26,347 bases of DNA. Origin: Actinomycetota bacterium. GTDB lineage: Bacteria > Actinomycetota > Actinomycetes > Nanopelagicales > Nanopelagicaceae. This document shows, piece after piece, positions 8,439-15,273 of the stretch. A program made the position numbers and the translations under genes. Position 1 is the first letter of the stretch, and each line of letters opens with the position of its first letter. The notes under the pieces were generated by a model. That model saw only the letters and a program-made list of their open reading frames with translations, did no database searches and was not told the origin of the DNA. The DNA lies in NCBI GenBank assembly GCA_009704445.1, contig WLED01000003.1:1-26347 (forward strand), given 5' to 3'.

Positions 8439-8444
8439 AGGACA

Positions 8445-8807
8445 ATGGGTATGCGCGGCATTCGAGGAGCAATTCAAATCGAGGCCAATTCTGCCTCCGA
8501 TATTGCCGCCGGCGTTCGAGAGTTAATCAGCGCGATTCTAGAGTCCAACAAAATTACTCCTGACGATGTGATCTCGGTTTTCTTTACATCGACGGCTGAT
8601 CTGACTGCCGCATTTCCGGCCGCAGCTTGCCGAGAGATGGGTTTTGCCAACGTCCCCTTGATTGGCTCTGTTGAGGTCTCTGTGCCAGGGGCTTTAGACC
8701 GCACTATACGAGTTCTCTTATTAGTTGAAATCGATCAGAAGCCTGAACAAATCTCACACATGTATCTTCGCGGTGCAGCTGCGCTTCGCCGAGATATTGC
8801 TCAATAA
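8445..8807 (+). CDS. aroH: Chorismate mutase, AroH type
   Basis: This monofunctional AroH-fold enzyme converts chorismate to prephenate, the branch point to phenylalanine and tyrosine. From ATG 8445 the product is 120 residues and aligns from its first residues with Bacillus subtilis AroH (MxxRGIRGA). Catalytic positions are present: Arg7, Glu77, Arg89, Tyr107 and Arg115, with the expected patterns DRTIRVLLLVEID and HMYLRGAAALRRD. The upstream in-frame ATG 8391 would add 18 charged residues not typical of the family. The position equivalent to Cys75 of the Bacillus enzyme appears to be Gly/Ser. tyrA, the next pathway step, follows after 14 bases. AroH-type mutases are not the usual AroQ type of mycobacteria. 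Confidence 0.92.
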   Translation: MGMRGIRGAIQIEANSASDIAAGVRELISAILESNKITPDDVISVFFTSTADLTAAFPAAACREMGFANVPLIGSVEVSVPGALDRTIRVLLLVEIDQKPEQISHMYLRGAAALRRDIAQ

Positions 8808-8821
8808 CACATGGTCGATTC

Positions 8822-9904
8822 ATGAACATAAATTCGGACACGTTTAGATTCACTCCAGCGAATGTTCGAATAGTTGGGGCTGGCCTCATAGGAACTTCGA
8901 TCGGTCTCGCCCTTGTTCAAAAGGGTGTCTACGTTGAGATGGTCGATTTAGATCTGAAAAGTCAGTCTTTGGCAACAGATCTAGTTGGTGGAGGCATGAA
9001 CGGTGAACCCTCATTGGTGATTCTTGCTCTTCCCTCAAGCAATCTCGATGATGTACTCCAGCGCGAGTTTCATTTAAACCCTAATTCGACATTTATGGAT
9101 GTTGGTAGTGTTAAGACTGAAGTTGTACTTAAGGTCTCGAAAATACCTGCTTTGGCCGCCCAATTTGTGCCAACTCATCCAATGGCCGGACGAGAAGTAG
9201 GGGGAGCTGCCTCCGCCCGCGCGGATCTGTTTCTTGGTCGAAGCTGGGTGATCACTCCGATGCCGACGACCGATGCCAAAGCGTTGGCGACAGTAGAGGA
9301 TCTCATTGCGTTGTTAGGGGCATCGGCGGTGACGATGTCGGCGCAGGACCACGATGCCGCCGTGGCAAAGATTTCGCACCTACCTCAAATTATCTCCTCT
9401 TTACTTGCTGGCCAACTTTCAGGAACAAAGACAGATTGGATGGAGCTTGCCGGCCAAGGCCTTCGTGACACAACAAGGATTGCCGGTTCGGATGAAAAAC
9501 TGTGGAAGGAGATTATTCACTCCAATAGGCAGATCCTGTCTGGCCTACTTAAGAATTTGAATGAAGATGTCATCAGGATGATAGAAAGCCTTGACGATCC
9601 CTCTGAGATTGAGAAAATTTTGGCTAAGGGACGCTCTGGACGGGAGTTAATTCCCGGAAAGCACGGTGGCAAGGCCCGTGAGTACAGTTATTTGCCGATA
9701 GTAATTGATGATAAACCGGGACAGTTGGCCGCGATTTTTAATCAGTGTTCACTTTTGGATGTGAATGTGGAAGATCTCACCATTGAACATTCACCTGGTC
9801 AGTTAAGTGCACTAATCACACTGGCTTTATCTGCCCATGATGCACAAAAACTCTCGGATCATCTAGCGTCAATCGGTTGGAATGTTCATCCGATTCGCAA
9901 TTAG
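8822..9904 (+). CDS. tyrA: Prephenate dehydrogenase with C-terminal ACT domain
   Basis: The enzyme oxidatively decarboxylates prephenate to 4-hydroxyphenylpyruvate on the way to tyrosine. The 360-residue product has an N-terminal Rossmann fold with GAGLIG (Gly19, Gly21, Gly24) and Asp42 at the end of the second strand, pointing to NAD+ rather than NADP+. THPMAGREVGG (His119 onwards) and KISHLPQIISSLLAG are TyrA signatures. Residues from about 288 form an ACT domain (LPIVIDDKPGQLAAIFN), which usually binds an aromatic amino acid for feedback control; tyrosine would be the expected ligand. It is downstream of and probably co-transcribed with aroH. Start is ATG with no clear Shine-Dalgarno. Parts of the gene are GC-rich. 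Confidence 0.94.
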   Translation: MNINSDTFRFTPANVRIVGAGLIGTSIGLALVQKGVYVEMVDLDLKSQSLATDLVGGGMNGEPSLVILALPSSNLDDVLQREFHLNPNSTFMDVGSVKTEVVLKVSKIPALAAQFVPTHPMAGREVGGAASARADLFLGRSWVITPMPTTDAKALATVEDLIALLGASAVTMSAQDHDAAVAKISHLPQIISSLLAGQLSGTKTDWMELAGQGLRDTTRIAGSDEKLWKEIIHSNRQILSGLLKNLNEDVIRMIESLDDPSEIEKILAKGRSGRELIPGKHGGKAREYSYLPIVIDDKPGQLAAIFNQCSLLDVNVEDLTIEHSPGQLSALITLALSAHDAQKLSDHLASIGWNVHPIRN

Positions 9905-9907
9905 AAG

Positions 9908-9913
9908 TAGGCT
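9908..9913 (+). promoter_or_regulatory. -10 box for leaderless cmk-der transcript
   Basis: TAGGCT ends exactly six bases before the cmk-der ATG, in the short gap after tyrA. The start codon lacks a Shine-Dalgarno. No good -35 box is seen. This is the third case of the same geometry in the window. Confidence 0.38.
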
Positions 9914-9919
9914 CATCAC

Positions 9920-11881
9920 ATGGGCGTAGTTGTTGCAATAGATGGGCCAAGCGGCGCTGGTAAGTCAAGTGCAGCCAAGGCTATTGCACATCGCGCAGGG
10001 TGGAATTACTTAGATACTGGTGCGTTGTATCGCGCCGTAACTTGGCTAGCGTTAGAAAATAACTGCGATGAGCCATTTTCTATTCTGCAAATAGTGAAAG
10101 ATAATCCAATTCGATTTGTAGCAGATCCAACAGCTCCACAAGTCTTTGCAGGGGATGTACAGATCACTCAGTATATTCGTGGACATTCGGTAACCGATAA
10201 CGTTTCAAGAATTAGTGCAATGCCTGAGATTCGCAAATTGCTATTGATTATTCAACACCAAATTATCGATTCAAGTGAACGTGGAATCGTTGTGGAGGGT
10301 CGAGATATTGGAACAGTCGTTGCCCCAGATGCTGGTCTTAAGGTATTTCTGACGGCAGATCTTGATGCAAGGGCTCGCAGGCGAGAAGAAGAAATCGAGG
10401 ATAAATCAGTAGATGTGAAAGCATCTTTGGGTACCAGAGATTCAATCGATTCAACTCGAGCGCATTCACCACTGGTAAAAGCAAATGATGCTGTAGTGAT
10501 CGACTCAACAAATCTTGATCTAGAGGAAACTATCGAGAGAATGTGGGAGTTACTAAAACAGAGAAATCTTCTTGGATTGCCTATCGTGGCGATACTGGGA
10601 CGCCCAAACGTTGGTAAATCAACGTTAATCAATAGATTTCTAGGCCGTCGCGAAGCAATTGTTGAGGACGTTCCAGGGGTAACTCGTGATCGAATTAAGT
10701 ATGAGTGCGAATGGGGTGGTCGCCGCTTCATCATTATGGACACGGGCGGATGGGAAGCTAAGCCCGACGGAATCTCAGTACAAGTGAGTGCAGGATCTGA
10801 GTTAGCAATGGCAGATGCTGATGTTTTGGCTTTTGTAGTTGATGCTCAAGTTGGAGCATTAGATGAAGATGACATATTGGTTCAGCATCTTCGTAAAGCT
10901 AAGAAACCTACAATTCTTATCGGAAATAAAGTGGATGGTGAACGCGAAGAAGCCGAGGCCCACAGTTTGTGGAGTTTAGGTTTAGGAGAACCAAGATTTG
11001 TTTCTGCCCTTCATGGGCGGGGTAGCGGAGATTTACTTGATCACATCGTTGCTGTTCTTCCTGAAGTGGGTAGAGCTCAAAATCAAGATGGTTATCGCAA
11101 AGTTGCTTTGATTGGTCGACCCAATGTAGGAAAGTCTTCTTTGTTTAATGCGATAGCCGGTGAGTCACTGTCAATCGTTGATGATGCAGCTGGAACAACA
11201 AGAGATCCAGTGGACTCTCTTTTAGATTTTGGAGGGTCGGTATGGAGATTTATCGACACTGCAGGGCTAAAAAAGAGAGCGCATCAAGATTCAGGAACCG
11301 ATTACTACGCATCGCTGAGAACGAGTACCGCATTAGAGCGTTGTGAAGTCGCTGTTGTAGTTCTCGATGCTTCAGAACCAATTACTGAACAAGATTTGCG
11401 CGTTATCACGATGGTCGAAGAAGCCGGTAAAGCGATGGTAATTGTCATGAATAAATGGGATTTGGTTGATGAAGATCGTCGAATAGCTTTAGACAGAGAG
11501 ATAGATCGCCACTTGGATCAAGTCGAATGGGCCCAGAGAGTTAACATCGCGGCCAAAACAGGTTGGCATAGAGATCGCTTGGCGCCGGCGCTTCGTACAG
11601 CGCTGGATAGTTGGGAGCGTCGTGTTCCAACGGCAAAGCTCAACTCATTTCTCGGTGCACTTATTGGAGCTACGCCGCCTCCTGTTCGCGGTGGGAAACA
11701 ACCAAAGGTTTATTACGCAACACAGGCCGGTATTGCCCCTCCTAAATTCGTCGTTTTCTCAAGTGGTTGGATTGAAGCTTCATACCGCAGGTTCATTGAA
11801 AGACGTTTGCGTGAGGAGTTTAAGTTCCCCGGAACTCCTGTTCAGGTTGCGATTAGAGTCAAGGAAAGAGATAACCAGTGA
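9920..11881 (+). CDS. cmk-der: Cytidylate kinase-Der GTPase fusion protein
   Basis: One 653-residue frame joins two enzymes. Residues 1 to about 215 are cytidylate kinase (P-loop GPSGAGKSS at 9-17, [10 protein letters not shown], and the EGRDIGTVV segment), phosphorylating CMP and dCMP. From about 222 it is the ribosome-assembly GTPase Der/EngA with two tandem G domains: GRPNVGKS at 227-234 and again at 399-406, NKVD and NKWD specificity motifs, DTGG and DTAG switch motifs, and a KH-like C-terminal domain ending in [13 protein letters not shown]. Der acts in 50S maturation. In mycobacteria cmk and der are adjacent separate genes; fusions are known in some actinobacteria such as bifidobacteria. 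No stop or frameshift separates the halves. Start is ATG. Confidence 0.95.
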   Translation: MGVVVAIDGPSGAGKSSAAKAIAHRAGWNYLDTGALYRAVTWLALENNCDEPFSILQIVKDNPIRFVADPTAPQVFAGDVQITQYIRGHSVTDNVSRISAMPEIRKLLLIIQHQIIDSSERGIVVEGRDIGTVVAPDAGLKVFLTADLDARARRREEEIEDKSVDVKASLGTRDSIDSTRAHSPLVKANDAVVIDSTNLDLEETIERMWELLKQRNLLGLPIVAILGRPNVGKSTLINRFLGRREAIVEDVPGVTRDRIKYECEWGGRRFIIMDTGGWEAKPDGISVQVSAGSELAMADADVLAFVVDAQVGALDEDDILVQHLRKAKKPTILIGNKVDGEREEAEAHSLWSLGLGEPRFVSALHGRGSGDLLDHIVAVLPEVGRAQNQDGYRKVALIGRPNVGKSSLFNAIAGESLSIVDDAAGTTRDPVDSLLDFGGSVWRFIDTAGLKKRAHQDSGTDYYASLRTSTALERCEVAVVVLDASEPITEQDLRVITMVEEAGKAMVIVMNKWDLVDEDRRIALDREIDRHLDQVEWAQRVNIAAKTGWHRDRLAPALRTALDSWERRVPTAKLNSFLGALIGATPPPVRGGKQPKVYYATQAGIAPPKFVVFSSGWIEASYRRFIERRLREEFKFPGTPVQVAIRVKERDNQ

Positions 11882-12450
11882 ACTCGGTGATAACTGTCCC
11901 AAACGCTCTAACGTTTCTACGTTTTCTTGGAATTCCAATTTTTATACATCTAGCCATCAATCTTGAAGCAGATGGTTGGGCAATATTGGTCCTTGCTATA
12001 GGGGGAGCCACTGATTATTTTGACGGAAAAATTGCTAGAGCTTGGAATCAAACTTCCCGATTCGGCGAGATTGCTGATCCGGCCATTGATCGGTTGTATA
12101 TCTTTGCAATACTTATAGTCTTTTTAATCCGGGAAATTGTTCCGCTCTGGATGATCGTTCTTCTGATTGGAAGAGATCTGATACTCGGATTCATCACATT
12201 AGTTATGTCTAGAAAGTCGATTCCTCCATTTACTGTTACGTACTTAGGAAAAGCAGCAACATTTAATTTAATGTACGCATTTCCTTTATTGCTTTTGGCT
12301 CAAAGTCAAGGCACTTGGGGCGATCTAGCCTTCATAACAGGGTGGAGCTTTGCAATTTGGGGTGTGGCACTCTACATTTCAACTGGTATTGGATATGCCC
12401 GCCAAGGTATATCCCAGTTAAGGGGAAGCAATGTCATCAATTCCAGATAA
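11878..12450 (+). CDS. CDP-alcohol phosphatidyltransferase (PgsA2-like)
   Basis: A 190-residue integral membrane protein with several hydrophobic segments. It contains the complete family motif DxxDGxxAR-x8-GxxxDxxxD, at Asp46, Asp49, Asp67 and Asp71. Such enzymes transfer a phosphatidyl group from CDP-diacylglycerol to an alcohol acceptor such as glycerol-3-phosphate, inositol phosphate or phosphatidylglycerol. The motif does not decide the acceptor. Position just before the gcvH-garA block matches Rv1822 (pgsA2) of M. tuberculosis, whose exact role is less certain than that of PgsA3. GTG start overlaps the cmk-der stop by four bases (GTGA). Its 3' end overlaps gcvH by 20 bases. Confidence 0.88.
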   Translation: MNSVITVPNALTFLRFLGIPIFIHLAINLEADGWAILVLAIGGATDYFDGKIARAWNQTSRFGEIADPAIDRLYIFAILIVFLIREIVPLWMIVLLIGRDLILGFITLVMSRKSIPPFTVTYLGKAATFNLMYAFPLLLLAQSQGTWGDLAFITGWSFAIWGVALYISTGIGYARQGISQLRGSNVINSR

Positions 12451-12805
12451 TTTTTCTTACACCAAGGAACATGAGTGGGTCAGTATCTCTTCTTCCATCT
12501 ATACAATGGGAATTACTGATTACGCCCAAGCTGCATTGGGTGACATTGTCTACGTTCAACTTCCAACAGTTGGTCAAAACATCACTGAAGGCCAGGTTTG
12601 CGGTGAAGTTGAGTCAACAAAAAGTGTTTCAGACATTTATGCACCGGTCACTGGTGTAATTGTCGAAGTCAATCAATCACTTTCGCAGTCTCCGGAAACA
12701 ATAAACTCAGATCCATATGGAGCTGGCTGGCTTCTAAAAGTAGATGTCACAAAGGATCCAGCGGGTCTACTTTCGGCCGCTGAGTACGGTCAAATCACGG
12801 CTTGA
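12431..12805 (+). CDS. gcvH: Glycine cleavage system H protein
   Basis: The H protein carries a lipoyl arm that shuttles the aminomethyl group between the P, T and L proteins of the glycine cleavage system. The 124-residue product has the lipoylation site at Lys64 in GEVESTKSVSDIYAP, the expected position, and the family start YTKEHEWVS and ending DPYGAGWLLKV. ATG start with AGGGG six bases upstream, lying inside the end of the phosphatidyltransferase gene (20-base overlap), so it depends on that transcript. The gcvP gene is about 2.5 kb downstream, and gcvT and the L-protein gene are not in the window. Confidence 0.96.
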   Translation: MSSIPDNFSYTKEHEWVSISSSIYTMGITDYAQAALGDIVYVQLPTVGQNITEGQVCGEVESTKSVSDIYAPVTGVIVEVNQSLSQSPETINSDPYGAGWLLKVDVTKDPAGLLSAAEYGQITA

Positions 12806-12830
12806 CCAATGCTATTTCCCCCTCTACTGT
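12802..12830 (+). promoter_or_regulatory. Strong promoter for the FHA protein gene
   Basis: TTGACC (12802-12807) and TACTGT (12825-12830) are 17 bases apart, the best sigma-70-like promoter I see in the window. Its -35 box overlaps the gcvH stop. Transcription would begin near 12837, about 26 bases before the GTG start, and the leader includes the strong ribosome site AAGGAGGT at 12849-12856. Confidence 0.65.
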
Positions 12831-12862
12831 CACCCTTAAGTTGACGGTAAGGAGGTAAGCAA

Positions 12863-13312
12863 GTGGTCGCTGAAGCACCAAAGAGCGAACTGACGACGAC
12901 CTTACATCTGAACCTGCGAGAGGTTAGTAATTCCCCCGCTAACAGACTCGAAGAGATTATTGCCAGTTTGCCTGCCGATGATCGCAAAGTTATCGAAGCT
13001 ATTCAGGGTTCTAAGTCAGAGAAGTCAATGGTAATCATTGCCAGAGGGCCCAACAAAGGCTCTCGATTTTTGATTACATCCGAAGGAGTCAATATCGGGC
13101 GAGCCAGCGGATGTGAGATTTTCTTGGATGACATCACTGTTTCTCGTCAACACGCAAAGATTACAAAGGCAGGGGGTGATTTTGTCCTAACCGACGAAGG
13201 ATCTCTCAATGGAACATATTTTGAAAACGAAGCAATATCAAAAAGAACCTTGCTCTCAGGCGATGAGTTTCAAATCGGTAAGTTTCATCTGTTGTTTATT
13301 GGAAGTAAGTAA
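12863..13312 (+). CDS. garA: FHA-domain regulator of the GarA/OdhI type
   Basis: A 149-residue protein: an N-terminal tail of about 55 residues and a forkhead-associated domain (about 56-148) that binds phosphothreonine. The FHA core residues are present: Gly79-Arg80, Ser94-Arg95 with His97, and Asn116-Gly117 (SLNGTY), with the GarA-like ending DEFQIGKFHLLF. In mycobacteria and corynebacteria GarA/OdhI, controlled by PknB/PknG phosphorylation of an N-terminal ETTS motif, inhibits 2-oxoglutarate dehydrogenase and glutamate dehydrogenase. Here the tail has only a TTT run (11-13) in that place, so identical switching is uncertain. Position between gcvH and the FtsR-type gene matches Rv1827. Start GTG has AAGGAGGT six bases upstream. 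Confidence 0.87.
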   Translation: MVAEAPKSELTTTLHLNLREVSNSPANRLEEIIASLPADDRKVIEAIQGSKSEKSMVIIARGPNKGSRFLITSEGVNIGRASGCEIFLDDITVSRQHAKITKAGGDFVLTDEGSLNGTYFENEAISKRTLLSGDEFQIGKFHLLFIGSK

Positions 13313-13390
13313 GAAGAGGTTTTTAGGGCTTTTTTAGTTTTTTGTTTTGCAGATTTCTATATGAAATGAACGACACATAGGGGAGTGGAC

Positions 13391-14113
13391 ATGGCAGTAC
13401 CAGCGCGGGCTTACTTAAGTATCGGAGAAGTTTTAAACCGATTACGTGGTGACTTTTCAGACATTACTATTTCAAAGATTCGCTTCTTAGAAGCTGAAGG
13501 CCTGATAGAACCGCAGCGCACCCCATCTGGATATCGTAAATTCACAACCGCTGATCTGGATCGTCTTCGCTATGTTCTTTTGGCTCAACGCGATCAATAC
13601 CTTCCTCTTAAAGTCATTAAGGATAATCTTGACGCCATCGATCGAGGCCTGCAGCCAGCACAGGTCGGAGCTGTTGCCACACCTCGTCCAACAATGAGCG
13701 TTGCCACAATTGATGGCGAGATAGCTCCAAGCGCATTCGGCGAAGTTAGTGAAATGCGCTTGTCTCGTGATGAACTTCTAAAAAACAGTGGCCTTAAAGA
13801 GGATCAACTTGTTGAACTAGAAGGTTATGGCTTGATCGCACCGCGAGGTCGTCATTATGATGGAGATGCTTTGGCTGTTGCTAAAGCGGTTACTGAAATG
13901 GGCGGCTTTGGAATTGAGCCTCGTCATCTTCGATCATTTAAATCAGCTGCCGACAGAGAGATTGGTTTGATTGAACAAGTAATTACCCCACTTACTCGAC
14001 AGAAAAACTCAGAGTCAAAGGCTCGCGCTCAAGAGGTACAGAAAGAGATCGCTTCACTGTCGATCCGTTTGCACGCAGCCCTTGTCCGTGGTGGTCTCAA
14101 TAGAGTTCGTTAA
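13391..14113 (+). CDS. ftsR: MerR-family regulator of the FtsR type
   Basis: A 240-residue transcription regulator. Residues 8-80 are a MerR winged-helix DNA-binding domain (LSIGEVLNRL, ISKIRFLEAEGLIEPQRTPSGYR, LKVIKDNLDAI). The C-terminal half contains a second helical effector-like region. The context after a garA-type FHA gene matches Rv1828 and corynebacterial FtsR, which acts on ftsZ expression; function here is inferred from that. An in-frame GTG at 13385 exists, but AGGGGAG sits five to six bases before ATG 13391, so I use the latter. The 78-base upstream gap is T-rich with no clear terminator; TATATG at 13358-13363 could be a -10 box, without a good -35. Confidence 0.86.
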   Translation: MAVPARAYLSIGEVLNRLRGDFSDITISKIRFLEAEGLIEPQRTPSGYRKFTTADLDRLRYVLLAQRDQYLPLKVIKDNLDAIDRGLQPAQVGAVATPRPTMSVATIDGEIAPSAFGEVSEMRLSRDELLKNSGLKEDQLVELEGYGLIAPRGRHYDGDALAVAKAVTEMGGFGIEPRHLRSFKSAADREIGLIEQVITPLTRQKNSESKARAQEVQKEIASLSIRLHAALVRGGLNRVR

Positions 14114-14123
14114 AAATTAGCTC

Positions 14124-14609
14124 ATGTTAATTCCAATGGAGGTAGTAGGCGTTAGAGTTGAAATGCCCTCCAACCAACCCATAGTTCTACTCAAAGAAAT
14201 TAACGGAACCAGATTTCTTCCTATTTGGGTTGGAACTGGCGAGGCCACGGCCATCGCATTTGCTCAACAGGGGTTAGAACCACCAAGACCCTTAACCCAT
14301 GATTTGATGCGCAACGCATTTGAGCTTCTGGAAGCTACTGTCACGGCAGTTCATCTGACAGATCTCATCGAGGGGGTTTTTCACGCGAACTTGCTTGTAA
14401 GAAATAGTTCTTCACAAGCTTTAACCCTAGATGCGAGGCCATCTGATGCCATCGCATTGGCGATTAGGACTCATAGCAATATTCTGGCTTCTACTGAACT
14501 GCTCAACAAGGCTGGCATCGAGATGCCAGCAGGTGATGGCACTAATCAAGAGGTCGAGAAGTTTCGAGAGTTCCTGGATCAGATCAACCCAGAGGACTTT
14601 ATAGGCTAG
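14124..14609 (+). CDS. Bifunctional nuclease family protein (DUF151)
   Basis: A 161-residue protein of the BFN/DUF151 family. Characteristic strings are RFLPIWVGTGEATAIAFA, PPRPLTHDLMRN, and LDARPSDAIALAIRT. Members have been reported with RNase and DNase activity in plants, but the bacterial role is not settled. An in-frame ATG at 14136 (MEVVGVRVEMP) would also fit family N-termini. It lies ten bases after the FtsR-type gene and matches Rv1829 in context, so it is probably co-transcribed. The C-terminal acidic stretch FREFLDQINPEDF is typical of actinobacterial versions. Its stop codon (TAG) forms part of the CTAG cluster that follows. Confidence 0.88.
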   Translation: MLIPMEVVGVRVEMPSNQPIVLLKEINGTRFLPIWVGTGEATAIAFAQQGLEPPRPLTHDLMRNAFELLEATVTAVHLTDLIEGVFHANLLVRNSSSQALTLDARPSDAIALAIRTHSNILASTELLNKAGIEMPAGDGTNQEVEKFREFLDQINPEDFIG

Positions 14610-14667
14610 AAAAGACTAGACCTCAACTAGAGGGTTCGACCGTGTCGGTCGTTGTATCTAGGCCTAG
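14606..14667. promoter_or_regulatory. Phased CTAG cluster and palindromes before second MerR gene
   Basis: CTAG occurs five times in 62 bases: 14606, 14616, 14627, 14658 and 14664. The first three are 10 and 11 bases apart, about one helical turn, and the gap to the fourth is 31 bases, about three turns. The last two form the palindrome CTAGGCCTAG (14658-14667). Between them lies CGACC-GTGTC-GGTCG (14637-14651), a 5-bp inverted repeat. Position before a MerR-type gene suggests an operator. Confidence 0.5.
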
Positions 14668-14711
14668 TTGCCCGTACCTTTAAGCATTCCCCAAGAGAAT
14701 CGAGAACTCCC

Positions 14712-15212
14712 GTGTCCCCACAGGATTTAGAGATCGGCTACAGAGGCGCTACGGCATGTTCTGCAGCAGGTATTTCATATCGGCAGTTAGATTATTGGGC
14801 GAGGACAGGTTTAGTTGAGCCGAGTATTCGAACTGCTAGTGGTTCAGGGACACAACGTCTGTATGGATTTAGGGATATTTTGGTTTTAAAGATCGTAAAG
14901 CGTTTGCTAGACGCAGGAGTATCTCTTCAGAACATTCGAACTGCTGTTGACCATCTTCGAAGCAGCGGAGTTGTTGAGCTCGAGCGAATCACGTTGATGA
15001 GTGACGGTGCTTCAATTTATGAATGCACTAACTCGGACGAGATCATCGACTTGCTTCAAGGTGGCCAAGGGGTATTTGGTATCGCAGTTGGCAAGGTGTG
15101 GCACGAAGTTGAAGGCTCTCTTTCAGTTCTTCAAGGCGAAGTAGCCGGCCAGTTTGTCAGTGGCGAGAATAACGACGAACTCTCATTGCGTCGAAAGAGC
15201 AAAGGGGCTTAA
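14712..15212 (+). CDS. Second MerR-family regulator (Rv1830-like)
   Basis: From GTG 14712 the product has 166 residues. Residues 15-85 are a MerR-type winged helix (AAGISYRQLDYWARTGLVEP, RLYGFRDILVLKIVKRLLDAGVSLQNIRTAVDHL). The C-terminal half is not a known ligand domain that I recognise; it contains GVFGIAVGKVWHEVEGSL. The frame stays open from TTG 14652, but those 20 residues (MYLGLVARTFKHSPRES...) do not look like the family and cover the presumed operator region. No strong Shine-Dalgarno marks GTG 14712, so the start is moderately certain. Context before gcvP and after the DUF151 gene matches Rv1830, a regulator linked to growth and division in mycobacteria. Confidence 0.85.
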   Translation: MSPQDLEIGYRGATACSAAGISYRQLDYWARTGLVEPSIRTASGSGTQRLYGFRDILVLKIVKRLLDAGVSLQNIRTAVDHLRSSGVVELERITLMSDGASIYECTNSDEIIDLLQGGQGVFGIAVGKVWHEVEGSLSVLQGEVAGQFVSGENNDELSLRRKSKGA

Positions 15213-15233
15213 GGAGCAATACTCTTGCGCCCA

Positions 15234-15251
15234 TAGTCCAATGAGGGACTA
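15234..15251 (+). repeat. Inverted repeat in the gcvP leader
   Basis: TAGTCC (15234-15239) pairs with GGACTA (15246-15251) around a six-base loop, in the 61-base gap before gcvP. No T-run follows, so it is not a terminator. It may be an operator or leader stem. There is no room for a glycine riboswitch in this gap. Confidence 0.45.
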
Positions 15252-15273
15252 GTTTCTAAGGGCGGGGTGTTGT

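Larger units (their letters stand above)
8163..8444. other. AT-rich gap between rluB and aroH
   Basis: This is the longest stretch here without a convincing gene. It is strongly AT-rich in its first half and contains two exact direct copies of TTTATCGACAA, a 7-bp hairpin, a plausible promoter and a six-codon reading frame (M-A-R-K-F-Q, 8331-8351) preceded by GGAG. An in-frame ATG at 8391 could lengthen AroH by 18 residues, but that extension is unlike the family. I see no tRNA or known riboswitch. Confidence 0.7.

Noticed and set aside
8391..8444. In-frame ATG giving an AroH with 18 extra residues
   Set aside because: The extension is highly charged and not found at the N-terminus of Bacillus AroH; the ATG at 8445 aligns exactly and has a TATCCT box at six bases.
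10252..10743. 163-codon minus-strand frame inside cmk-der
   Set aside because: It is antisense to conserved kinase and GTPase motifs, is Ser/Arg-rich as expected of a shadow frame, and has no recognisable domain.
13313..13345. T-rich stretch after the FHA gene as a terminator
   Set aside because: There are T-runs but I find no inverted repeat in front of them.
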